Source: Butyricicoccus sp. Marseille-Q5471
GTDB lineage: Bacteria > Bacillota > Clostridia > Oscillospirales > Butyricicoccaceae
DNA length: 64,000 nucleotides
Reading direction: 5' to 3'
Assembly (NCBI RefSeq): GCF_951230135.1
Contig: NZ_CATNVC010000002.1
Location: forward strand, 347,910-411,909
Part shown: positions 1-6,403 of the stretch, piece after piece
Position numbering within the stretch: position 1 is the first letter of the stretch
How the letters are laid out: each line of letters opens with the position of its first letter
The notes under the pieces: model-generated
Databases searched by the model: none
What the model was told of the DNA's origin: nothing
The model's input: the letters and a program-made list of their open reading frames with translations, nothing else
Translations under genes and position numbers: made by a program

Positions 1-360
1 AGCGACTGAGATACGATGCGGATCGAGAAAGGACGCCAAGCCTGTCAGCACTGTCACACCCGCCGACACTGCCTTATCATAGTTCTTCTGACGCAGCATC
101 GCGGTCAATCGCCGCTTTTCCGCAATTGCGTTTTAATAGCGCACAGCCTTTTCCTCGAATGCACCGCCCTGCGCGGCGGATAGGCGTGCGCTGTGCTCCA
201 AGGATTTGGTTGGAATGCACGCCACGTTGATGCAGGTGCCGCCGTACATCTTGGGATCGCGCTCAATCAGCGCTACCGTCTGTCCGGACTGTGCGAGCGT
301 GCCTGCCAAGGGCTTACCGCCCTTGCCAAAACCAATGATGATACTGTCAAACTTTTTCAT
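1..360 (-). pseudogene. RclA-like pyridine nucleotide-disulfide oxidoreductase, N-terminal part with in-frame stop
   Basis: Start of a class I flavoprotein disulfide reductase (dihydrolipoamide dehydrogenase / mercuric reductase / RclA type). The first 75 residues carry the FAD-binding glycine motif IIIGFGKGG (residues 7-15) and the redox cysteine pair in GGTCINVACIPTK (C43, C48). A TAA codon at 133-135 ends the frame, but the same frame stays open for the remaining 44 codons to the window edge and reads like the normal continuation of the family (for example LTAMLRQKNYDKAVSAG). The gene is therefore either broken by a nonsense mutation or carries a base error. The rest lies outside the window. 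ATG at 360 follows a GGAGGAGAACACA ribosome site. A MerR gene lies divergently, a common arrangement for redox genes. Confidence 0.75.
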
Positions 361-717
361 TGTGTTCTCCTCCCATGATGGAGCCGTTATCGTTGATTTC
401 CTTTATTGTAATCGTTTGGAAGTCTTCGGTCTATTGAATTTTCAACACTAAGAAATATTTCATGACAGCGGACGACGTTTTTTTCCACTCAGATTCATTC
501 TACACACCGCCGCAAGTATAATCAGCACGGACGACACCAACTTTGCCGGGATGGCGGAAAAGCGGTTCGTCTCGGCGGCCTGGCCTACGGCTTCCAGCCG
601 CTGAGCGCGCAGGATGCGGAAAACATTTTTCGCATGTGCCTGTAATGCAGCTTGCAGGACACACGACTTTTGTGATAAGCTGAACCCAGTCAAGAAAAAG
701 AACATGTGAGGTGTGCC
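361..717. other. Intergenic region between the RclA-like gene and merR
   Basis: No convincing gene is seen. A short stretch near 560-645 reads on the + strand as a plausible protein tail (GGLAYGFQPLSAQDAENIF... ending at a TAA), which may be the eroded 3' end of a lost gene, but no start, ribosome site or recognisable domain supports it. The region must also hold the divergent promoters for both flanking genes. Confidence 0.4.
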
Positions 718-1104
718 ATGACAATTGCCGAAGTCAGCCAGAAATATGATATCACCGCAGATACCCTGCGGTATTACGAGCGCATCGGTCTGATTCCCAA
801 GGTGCCGCGCACGAGCGGCGGCATTCGGAATTATGATGAGGATTCCTGTCTCTGGGTTGAACTGATGAAATGCATGCGCGCATCCGGTGTGCAGATTGAA
901 GCGCTGATTGAATATGTGGCGCTGTTTCAGCAGGGAAATGTCAGCCTTGATGCCCGCAAGGTGCTGCTGATCGAGCAGCGCGACCAGCTCACAGCCCGCA
1001 TGGCGGATATGCAAAAATCGCTTGACCGGCTCAACCATAAGATTGACCGCTATGAGCAGGGACTGATGAAAATGGAAACGATGCTCAAGCGAAAACCGGA
1101 GTAA
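718..1104 (+). CDS. MerR family transcriptional regulator
   Basis: A 128-residue MerR-type regulator. The N-terminus is the winged helix-turn-helix (MTIAEVSQKYDITADTLR) followed by the family hallmark RYYERIGLIPKVPRT near residues 22-36. Residues about 80-122 form the long dimerisation coiled coil. There is no cysteine-rich metal-binding C-terminus, so it belongs with the small-molecule or redox-sensing branch rather than the metal sensors. ATG at 718 is chosen over an in-frame GTG at 706 because GAGGTG lies at suitable distance before it. It is divergent from the RclA-like oxidoreductase, which it may control; that is inference from position. Confidence 0.9.
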   Translation: MTIAEVSQKYDITADTLRYYERIGLIPKVPRTSGGIRNYDEDSCLWVELMKCMRASGVQIEALIEYVALFQQGNVSLDARKVLLIEQRDQLTARMADMQKSLDRLNHKIDRYEQGLMKMETMLKRKPE

Positions 1105-1742
1105 CCTCGCTCTATTTTGCGCCGTTTTGGCTTGACGGCGCCGCAATCCGCGATACAATAAAATTGCAAAGATAAAAACACTGTTCCGGTCGGTAGTCCG
1201 GACGCGGCGTTTGCCGTCAGTAACCTGCCTCCTTGGTTGTCCGTTCTTTGCAGGCGCATAGCAAAGGAGGAACAACCATGGATCAAACCACGTGCAGACT
1301 GACTGTTAACCGCCTGATTCAGAAGCGGCTGAAAGGACTGCGACGCGTCAACCGCGAAGTCCAGCGCCATCACATCGTCCCAAGCGCGGTTGAGGAACGC
1401 AACCTCGCGCCGCCCGTGCGTGCGGGTAAACGCTGCCGAGTCTGCCCGCTCGAGATAGTGGGACACCGCGTCTGCCGTCAGCCCCGCTTCCAAGAGCGCC
1501 GCACGGATGAGTTCCACCGCGAAGGCATGCAGATTCGCCCAGTCAAAGGCGGTAAGATCATATGCCACCGCTGTAAACCGCGAGGAACAATGCACCGCAA
1601 GCAGACTTTCCCTCCCATGCAGCGCGATGCAGTGCAAATCCCAACAGCTGCGGCGATCTGCCGCTTCGCCGTAAGGCACTCCTTTTTGGCCAAGTTTTCG
1701 CTGTAACGGAATCGTCAAACCGAACTGCAGCAGCGCGTTCAA
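1050..1742 (-). CDS. DUF6933-like protein, 3' end apparently rearranged
   Basis: A 230-codon frame starting at a TTG that overlaps the deformylase stop (TTGA), so probably translationally coupled. Residues about 1-150 look like a real protein resembling DUF6933 proteins: a LQRKLG start, a central helical stretch (DWANLHAFAVELIRAALLEAG) and the motif FTRTHGRREVAFLNRAWDDV. After about residue 150 the frame runs without a stop through sequence antisense to the leader at 1160-1280 and into the 3' end of merR, which is unlikely to be native. The true C-terminus and stop seem to have been lost in a rearrangement near 1280-1300. Function unknown; the family assignment is from memory of its pattern. 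Confidence 0.55.
   Translation of the reverse strand: MNALLQFGLTIPLQRKLGQKGVPYGEAADRRSCWDLHCIALHGRESLLAVHCSSRFTAVAYDLTAFDWANLHAFAVELIRAALLEAGLTADAVSHYLERADSAAFTRTHGRREVAFLNRAWDDVMALDFAVDASQSFQPLLNQAVNSQSARGLIHGCSSFAMRLQRTDNQGGRLLTANAASGLPTGTVFLSLQFYCIADCGAVKPKRRKIERGYSGFRLSIVSIFISPCS
1132..1159 (+). promoter_or_regulatory. Sigma-A type promoter of an orphan leader
   Basis: TTGACG and TACAAT separated by 16 bases, just downstream of merR and reading away from it. It would drive the structured leader at 1160-1280. Confidence 0.55.
1160..1280 (+). promoter_or_regulatory. Structured 5' leader with alternative pairings of the ribosome-binding site (candidate riboswitch)
   Basis: The leader ends in a strong ribosome site (AAAGGAGG, 1263-1270) seven bases before ATG at 1278. 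Two competing pairings are visible: CCTCCTT at 1228-1234 is perfectly complementary to AAGGAGG at 1264-1270, while GGTTGT (1235-1240) pairs with ACAACC (1272-1277) and CTTTGC (1246-1251) with GCAAAG (1261-1266), enclosing the ribosome site. Smaller hairpins (CGGC/GCCG around 1204-1216) lie upstream. The reading frame after the ATG runs antisense to a real gene and looks non-coding beyond its first codons, so the regulated gene seems lost. The ligand class is not recognised. Confidence 0.45.
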
Positions 1743-2152
1743 ATCAAAATGCCGTCGCAGTGGTCGATTTCATGCTGAATCACCTGCGCCACAAAGCCGG
1801 AGTAGGTCTGCCTGCGCTTTTGAAAGCCGAGATCCAGATACTCCACCTCTACCGACCGATGACGCGTTGTCTTTCGTGTGCCGGCGTGAGACAGACAGCC
1901 TTCCTCCGCTACGTAAGTCTCCCCCGACCTGCCGACAATCACCGGATTGAGCATCGGCACGGGCATGCCGCCCATATCGACTGCGATAATACGCTTATTT
2001 ACGCCAATCATGTTAGCTGCCATGCCGACGCAGCTTGCCGTGTTGGCTGTCAGTGTATCCATCAAATCCCGCACCACGGGCAGATCATCCCGTGTGGCCG
2101 GAGCCGCCTTTTGATTGAGACGAAAAATATCGGTAACGATGTTTTTAACCAT
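1739..2152 (-). CDS. def: Peptide deformylase family protein (variant motif I)
   Basis: A 137-residue cytosolic metallohydrolase of the peptide deformylase family, which removes the formyl group from nascent N-terminal methionine. Motif II (EEGCLS, metal-binding Cys) and motif III (QHEIDH, HExxH metal site with catalytic Glu) are intact. Motif I, normally GxGLAAPQIG, reads VGMAANMIG, so the conserved Gln that contacts the formyl group is Met. This matches a short Clostridia paralogue group more than the housekeeping enzyme, so activity may differ. ATG at 2152 has AGGTG upstream and is preferred to GTG at 2164. A DUF6933-like gene overlaps its stop. Confidence 0.85.
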   Translation of the reverse strand: MVKNIVTDIFRLNQKAAPATRDDLPVVRDLMDTLTANTASCVGMAANMIGVNKRIIAVDMGGMPVPMLNPVIVGRSGETYVAEEGCLSHAGTRKTTRHRSVEVEYLDLGFQKRRQTYSGFVAQVIQHEIDHCDGILI

Positions 2153-2292
2153 AGCTCTTTGCACCTGATTCTATCAATTTTATCCGGCGGTAAACCGAAT
2201 TGTTCTTGCTTCTAGCATAGCAGAAAAATGTCGAATTTTCAAACCCCTCGCACGCCCCCAATTATGCACAAAACAAAAATAATAAATTTCTC

Positions 2293-2321
2293 TTACTTTT
2301 TGGGGATAAATATGCTATAAT
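2293..2321 (+). promoter_or_regulatory. Promoter of the CarD-like gene
   Basis: TTACTT, 17-base spacer, TATAAT preceded by TGC (extended -10). The leader that follows contains an inverted repeat TTGACA/TGTCAA at about 2341-2366. Confidence 0.55.
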
Positions 2322-2426
2322 TAATATGCAACGAGTAGTTTTGACAAACGCAAGTCCTGTTGTCAACGCTGCACGTTTTCTTTTTTACATCAACAGACGC
2401 GCGAAAAGAAGGGTTGAACAAGAGAT

Positions 2427-2945
2427 ATGAACAAATATCAAGTGGGAGATTTGGTTGTTTACAGCAACAGCGGTATTTGCCGTGTAACCGAAATCGGTCT
2501 TCGTCCGGATTTGGGCGACAATCCGGAGCAGCTGTATTACACCCTCACACCTCTCTATCGAAGCGAAATGATTTACACGCCGGTGGGCGGCGGTGTGTAC
2601 ATGCGCCCTGCGCTCGGCAGAAAGCAGGTGCTCGACCTGATCGCGCAGATTCCTTCCATCCCCGAGCTGATTCTGGAGAACCGCAGCTTTAAGAGCTCTG
2701 CCGAAACCTATCAGCGTGCGTTGCAGAGCCATGACTGCCGCGATTTGGTGCAGCTGATAAAGACGATTTACACCAAGAATCAGACAGCCTTTCGTCAGAA
2801 GCGCAATTGCAGCCAGATTGATCAACGGTATATGACACGTGCGGAAGACCTGCTGTACGGGGAGTTTGCCGCCGCGCTCGATATTCCGGTGGACGGTGTT
2901 CAGCAGTATATCTCCAGCGCAATCGGTCCCATGGAGCCCGCATAA
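2427..2945 (+). CDS. CarD-like transcriptional regulator
   Basis: A 172-residue protein of the CarD/CdnL/TRCF-RID family, which binds the RNA polymerase beta subunit and modulates open-complex stability at promoters. Residues 1-60 form the Tudor-like interaction domain (YQVGDLVVYSNSGICRVTEI, with the typical YYTLTPLYRSEMIYTPV strand pattern). The C-terminal about 100 residues are the expected helical DNA-binding part, including LLYGEFAAALDIP near the end. It is a single-gene unit with its own extended -10 promoter and a strong terminator directly after the stop. Its targets cannot be read from the sequence. Confidence 0.9.
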   Translation: MNKYQVGDLVVYSNSGICRVTEIGLRPDLGDNPEQLYYTLTPLYRSEMIYTPVGGGVYMRPALGRKQVLDLIAQIPSIPELILENRSFKSSAETYQRALQSHDCRDLVQLIKTIYTKNQTAFRQKRNCSQIDQRYMTRAEDLLYGEFAAALDIPVDGVQQYISSAIGPMEPA

Positions 2946-2950
2946 ATGCA

Positions 2951-2976
2951 AAGCCGCCCCGAGGGGCGGCTTTTTT
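2951..2976 (+). terminator. Rho-independent terminator of the CarD-like gene
   Basis: Stem AAGCCGCCCC / GGGGCGGCTT with a one-base loop region and a run of T. Confidence 0.9.
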
Positions 2977-3034
2977 GTGTCATTGATTCATGGTATAATA
3001 ACTGCACAAAATACTTGTACAGGAGCTGATTTGC

Positions 3035-3712
3035 ATGACAGATTTCTTCCTTTATGGGGAAAATGAAATACAGCATTTAAAAAAATGTGACGCAAAGCTG
3101 GCCGCAGTCATTGACCAAATCGGCCATATCGACCGTCCGGTCATTCCCGATTTGTTTGAAGCACTCGTCAACGCAATCGCCGGACAGCAGATTTCGTCCC
3201 GCGCACTTGAAACCGTCTGGGCACGCATGCAGCAGCGTCTCTCCCCCATCAATCCCGCTCATTTTGACGCGCTTACGGCAGAGAAAATCGCCTCCTGCGG
3301 CCTGTCAATGCGCAAAGCGGGATATCTAAAGGCCATTGCGGCGCAAGCCGTCAGCGGTGCGCTCGATCTGGATGCGCTGCATGTCTTACCGGATGACGAA
3401 GTCTGTCATCGCCTGTGCAGCCTGCCCGGCGTGGGCCAGTGGACTGCCGAAATGCTGCTCATCTTCTCGCTGCAGCGCCCCGATGTGCTCAGCTTCGGCG
3501 ATTTCGGCATTCGCCGCGGCCTGCGCATGGTGTATCATCACCGAGAACTCACACCCGCGTTGTTTGAAAAATACCGCCGCCGTTTTTCGCCCTGCGGCAC
3601 TGTGGCCAGTCTGTATCTCTGGGCGGTTTCCGGCGGCGCAATTGATGGTTTACTTGACCCTGCACCCGCAGGGCCTAGTCGAGCTCGCGCACCTGCCGCA
3701 GCAGATCGTTAA
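3035..3712 (+). CDS. DNA-3-methyladenine glycosylase II (HhH-GPD family)
   Basis: A 225-residue base-excision repair glycosylase that excises alkylated purines. The helix-hairpin-helix is LPGVGQWTAEMLLIF (about residues 129-143), followed by the catalytic Asp in SFGDFGIRRGL near residue 153, the AlkA pattern. The N-terminal FEALVNAIAGQQISSRAL helix is also characteristic. Length fits the short Clostridia forms that lack the AlkA N-terminal domain. The last about 12 codons, rich in Ala, Pro and Arg, overlap the 3' end of the convergent DUF1858 gene and are probably a late extension. ATG at 3035 follows AGGAG with suitable spacing. Confidence 0.9.
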   Translation: MTDFFLYGENEIQHLKKCDAKLAAVIDQIGHIDRPVIPDLFEALVNAIAGQQISSRALETVWARMQQRLSPINPAHFDALTAEKIASCGLSMRKAGYLKAIAAQAVSGALDLDALHVLPDDEVCHRLCSLPGVGQWTAEMLLIFSLQRPDVLSFGDFGIRRGLRMVYHHRELTPALFEKYRRRFSPCGTVASLYLWAVSGGAIDGLLDPAPAGPSRARAPAAADR

Positions 3713-3890
3713 TTCGGTACTGCGGCATGTATCGCGGCCCAAGCTGCAAAATCTTCCACAGCGGCATGTTCCATACGCGACGGCGCATGCGTACATCCTG
3801 CAGCATTGGAAATTCACGCAGCAGCAGATCCCGCACACGCGGATTGCTCATCATTTCACCCACTGTGATGCGGTTGTTCTTCAAGTCCAT
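3675..3890 (-). CDS. DUF1858 domain protein
   Basis: A 71-residue protein with the DUF1858 fold: ITVGEMMSNPRVRDLLLREFPML, a domain usually attached to hybrid-cluster or redox proteins but often free-standing in Firmicutes. No cysteines are present, whereas many members end with a CxxC-type motif. ATG at 3890 is preceded by GGAG eight bases away. It converges with, and overlaps by 38 bases, the glycosylase gene. The molecular role is unknown. Confidence 0.8.
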   Translation of the reverse strand: MDLKNNRITVGEMMSNPRVRDLLLREFPMLQDVRMRRRVWNMPLWKILQLGPRYMPQYRINDLLRQVRELD

Positions 3891-3970
3891 TCCATCATCT
3901 CCTGTTTCAGTCTATGCGGTTGTCAGCGCAGCACGCGCTGTGTTACAATATGATAGAAGAGGTGATTTGT

Positions 3971-4147
3971 ATGAGCGCAAACTGCGATACCTGTGCCTAC
4001 AATGTGTATGATGATGAGATGGGTGAGTATTTCTGCGAAGCCTATCTGGATGAGGATGAGATCTGCCGCATGCAGATGAACCCGAACCGTTCCTGCCCTT
4101 ATTATCGGTCGGACGATGATTATGCGATTGTCCGCCGCCAGAACTGA
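3971..4147 (+). CDS. Small cysteine-rich protein (DUF6472-like)
   Basis: A 58-residue acidic protein with five cysteines: CDTCAYNVYDDEMGEYFC near the N-terminus, then C in DEICRMQM and SCPYY. The CxxC plus two spaced cysteines suggest a small zinc knuckle. It matches the pattern of the DUF6472 family found in gut Clostridia; function unknown. ATG at 3971 follows GAGGTG. The acetyltransferase gene starts 21 bases after its stop, so the two are probably co-transcribed. Confidence 0.8.
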   Translation: MSANCDTCAYNVYDDEMGEYFCEAYLDEDEICRMQMNPNRSCPYYRSDDDYAIVRRQN

Positions 4148-4168
4148 GTTTCATGAGGTGATACCACT

Positions 4169-4747
4169 ATGACTGAAAAAGAAAAAGCCGCTGCAGGACT
4201 GCTCTACCAAGCCTTTGACGAGGGTCTGACTGCAGAGCGCGTTCAGGCACAGGATCTGTGCTACGACTATAACCTGCTCCGCCCCTCGCAGCTTGAGGAG
4301 CGCACAGCACTTTTGGATGCACTGCTCGGCTCACATAAGGGCGAGTTTCTCGTGGAGCAGCCCTTTCACTGCGACTATGGCTACAACATCCACATCGGCA
4401 CACATTTTTACGCAAACTGCAACTGTGTCATTCTGGACGAAGCGCCGGTGATATTCGGCGACCATGTCCTGATTGCGCCCAACTGCGGTTTTTACACCGC
4501 CGGCCATCCGATGACCGTGGCGGAACGCAACACAGGTCTGGAATACGCAAAGCCGATTCACATCGGCAACAACGTCTGGATCGGCGCGAATGTGTGCGTG
4601 CTGCCCGGCGTGACCATTGGCGATAATACCGTGATTGCGGCCGGCAGTGTCGTGAACCGCGATATCCCGGCCGGCGTGCTCGCCGCAGGCAATCCCTGCC
4701 GTGTGGTGCGCGAGATTCAGGAGAAACCGCGCCGCATGATTCTGTAG
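4169..4747 (+). CDS. Sugar O-acetyltransferase (maltose/galactoside acetyltransferase family)
   Basis: A 192-residue hexapeptide-repeat acyltransferase that moves acetyl from acetyl-CoA to a sugar hydroxyl, often as detoxification of non-metabolised sugars. Residues about 5-55 are the N-terminal Mac domain (LLYQAFDEGLTAERVQAQDL; YDYNLLRPSQ). The left-handed beta-helix follows, with hexapeptides such as VWIGANVCVLPGVTIGDN and the catalytic His in YTAGHPMTV. The end CRVVREIQ is typical. Full length for the family. It lies 21 bases after the small Cys-rich gene and is followed by a terminator. Confidence 0.93.
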   Translation: MTEKEKAAAGLLYQAFDEGLTAERVQAQDLCYDYNLLRPSQLEERTALLDALLGSHKGEFLVEQPFHCDYGYNIHIGTHFYANCNCVILDEAPVIFGDHVLIAPNCGFYTAGHPMTVAERNTGLEYAKPIHIGNNVWIGANVCVLPGVTIGDNTVIAAGSVVNRDIPAGVLAAGNPCRVVREIQEKPRRMIL

Positions 4748-4753
4748 CCCCTG

Positions 4754-4780
4754 CGCCCGTTTTACGGGCGTTTCTTTTTG
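4754..4780 (+). terminator. Terminator after the acetyltransferase gene
   Basis: CGCCCG / CGGGCG hairpin followed by TTTCTTTTT. Confidence 0.75.
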
Positions 4781-4874
4781 CGCAATCCCGAAATCGTTTC
4801 CGATACTCATTTTCTTGTTAATTCACAAATCCCCCTCTCGTTTTTTGCTCAATTCAACATTTCTTTGTGTTTTA

Positions 4875-4904
4875 TTCACAATACATTTCGTGTGTGATTG
4901 TGAA
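4875..4904. promoter_or_regulatory. Inverted repeat upstream of the first micro-protein gene
   Basis: TTCACAAT (4875-4882) and ATTGTGAA (4897-4904) form a perfect 8-base inverted repeat with a 14-base spacer. The right arm ends 18 bases before a TTGCCT/TAGGAT promoter (4923-4928, 17-base spacer). A similar GATTGTGA element lies before the promoter of the paralogous small gene near 9.5 kb. Confidence 0.4.
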
Positions 4905-4991
4905 TTTCGTACACGTTTACGATTGCCTTTTTATGCGATTCGATGTAGGATAATAGCAGATAAGAAATTAAAAAAAGAGAGGTACTTTACC

Positions 4992-5108
4992 ATGAGCAAG
5001 AGCTTTTCCAATTTCCTGATGAACGCCGCGATGTTTGAGCTCGGCTGCGATCCCGCAGTCTCCCAGCTGTTTCGCAAGGACAGCCGCAAAACGAACCGCA
5101 CCAAGTAA
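4992..5108 (+). CDS. 38-residue micro-protein, paralogue of the one at 9336-9440
   Basis: A small gene with ATG at 4992 after an AGAGAGG ribosome site and a very strong perfect hairpin terminator directly after its stop. The product has a hydrophobic N-terminal half (MSKSFSNFLMNAAMFELG) and a basic tail (RKDSRKTNRTK). It shares the pattern F-x-N-x-L-x-x-A-x-M and a short spacer to an acidic residue with the 34-residue protein encoded at 9336-9440. No family is recognised. The dedicated promoter, leader and terminator make it a real transcription unit. Confidence 0.75.
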   Translation: MSKSFSNFLMNAAMFELGCDPAVSQLFRKDSRKTNRTK

Positions 5109-5116
5109 GAATATGA

Positions 5117-5154
5117 AAAATACCGGCAGGGCGTACGCCCTGCCGGTATTTTTT
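5117..5154 (+). terminator. Terminator of the micro-protein gene
   Basis: Perfect palindromic stem TACCGGCAGGGCG / CGCCCTGCCGGTA (5121-5148) with flanking A and T runs, so it may work in both directions. Confidence 0.92.
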
Positions 5155-5173
5155 ATGTGTGCATTAGAAGGGT

Positions 5174-5671
5174 TTAGTCCCTTTTCCGAACGCCATAGCC
5201 CATGTCCTGCAGCAAGTTGCTCAGCAGGTGCAAGCGCTCGGCCAGCATCTCATCATCCCGCGCAAGTGCGTCCGAAAACAGCTTGATGTCCTCATCAATC
5301 ATCGGGTTTTCTGTGCATACCGAAACCGTCATGGCGTCGCCCTGTACGCCGACACGGTCAATCTGCGGATTCGCTTCATCATACAGCTTGGGATAGCGGT
5401 ATGCATCCATGAAATATTGCCGCGCACGGCAGGTTAAAATCGCCAGATCAATGACGCGGTGCAGCGGCAGCTCCTCCGATTGGCGCGACCAGCGCTCGCC
5501 CGAATACCGCCAAACCTTGGCCGAAATATCTACGCGCCCGCGGTCATTCCACTGCGCCAGACCGAGCGACAGCCCTTTTGCATCACTGTCATAAGCATGG
5601 CGGCCGTCCACATTCTCATAGTTTTCTACCGTGATAACCGGCTTATGCTTGAGTGTAGTTGGAATCTTCAT
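5174..5671 (-). CDS. DUF6530-like protein of unknown function
   Basis: A 165-residue cytosolic protein starting MKIPTTLKHKPVITVENY and containing SDAKGLSLGLAQWNDRG and WSRQSEELPLHRVIDLAI, a pattern I associate with the DUF6530 family of Clostridia. No signal peptide, membrane segment or catalytic motif is evident. The start at 5671 is fixed by GGAAAGGAG seven bases upstream; the longer frame from 5689 is not needed. The gene stands alone, converging on the micro-protein terminator. Confidence 0.8.
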   Translation of the reverse strand: MKIPTTLKHKPVITVENYENVDGRHAYDSDAKGLSLGLAQWNDRGRVDISAKVWRYSGERWSRQSEELPLHRVIDLAILTCRARQYFMDAYRYPKLYDEANPQIDRVGVQGDAMTVSVCTENPMIDEDIKLFSDALARDDEMLAERLHLLSNLLQDMGYGVRKRD

Positions 5672-5746
5672 TGTGTTTCTCCTTTCCAATTAGTAAATTA
5701 GTAATTTAGTGTTTTTATTATAGCACGCACTGGTATGCCTGTCAAA

Positions 5747-5780
5747 CAAAAAAAGCACCGCCCCAAAGCGGTGCTTTTTG
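5747..5780 (-). terminator. Terminator of the MBOAT/DHHW/lipoprotein operon
   Basis: AAAGCACCGC / GCGGTGCTTT stem with a T run in the minus direction, placed just after the lipoprotein stop. Confidence 0.88.
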
Positions 5781-5785
5781 TAAAA

Positions 5786-6358
5786 TCACTGGACTGCTTC
5801 CACGGTTTCCGTACCGTTTTCGCGGTAAGTATAGACGGTAAACCCGTCATATGTCCAAATACCGTCTTCTCCCTCGCCCATGCAGCTCGGCGAGTAAGAC
5901 GAAGAAGAGGGTGCGCCGAGCGCGGACTTGAGGCTCGAAGCTGCCTGTCCGACATACGCCTGTGCCTGCGATGCGGTCGGCTTTGCGGGCTCCGGCTTGG
6001 GCTCAGGCTTGGATTCCGGCTTGGGCGCCGGCGCGGTCGTCGAGCCGGATGAGCCGTTTGAACCCGACGTACTGCCAGACGTGGAGGAACCACCGGTCGG
6101 CTTGCTCAACGGCGGTGTCTGCGTGTTGCCGGTTTCCGTTTCCGGAATTTCGGCAGGCTTGTCAGTGGTTTCGCCGCTCGGCATGGACTCGGTGTTAGCA
6201 TCATCCTCCACATTCATATCGGGTGCAATTGATTCATCCGAGGTAGGCGGCGTTGTCGGCTGATCCTTCTCGGGATCCTGCTTGTCGTTCGCGCCGCATC
6301 CGGCAAGTAAACTGCCGCACAAAGTGAGCGCAAGCAGCGTGGCTGTTAGTTTTTTCAT
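5786..6358 (-). CDS. Secreted lipoprotein of an O-acetylation operon
   Basis: A 190-residue predicted lipoprotein: MKKLTATLLALTLCGSLLAGC gives a lipobox LLAGC near residue 21. A long Thr/Pro/Ser/Glu/Lys-rich linker (about residues 25-125, with repeated PEPKPEP-like units) leads to a small C-terminal domain starting QAQAYVGQAASSLKSALGAP and ending DGIWTYDGFTVYTY. That domain resembles small beta-rich domains of cell-surface lipoproteins. ATG at 6358 follows GGAGGAT. It is the last gene after MBOAT and DHHW genes, suggesting an accessory role at the cell surface for that system. No known family is confidently assigned. Confidence 0.8.
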   Translation of the reverse strand: MKKLTATLLALTLCGSLLAGCGANDKQDPEKDQPTTPPTSDESIAPDMNVEDDANTESMPSGETTDKPAEIPETETGNTQTPPLSKPTGGSSTSGSTSGSNGSSGSTTAPAPKPESKPEPKPEPAKPTASQAQAYVGQAASSLKSALGAPSSSSYSPSCMGEGEDGIWTYDGFTVYTYRENGTETVEAVQ

Positions 6359-6403
6359 GGTTCTATCCTCCATAGGTGTTTGTCTTTTCGACGAAATCCG
6401 CGC

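Noticed and set aside
1278..1706. + strand frame after a strong ribosome site
   Set aside because: Only the start looks real; the rest is antisense to the DUF6933-like gene and reads as an Arg/Cys/His-rich mirror frame.
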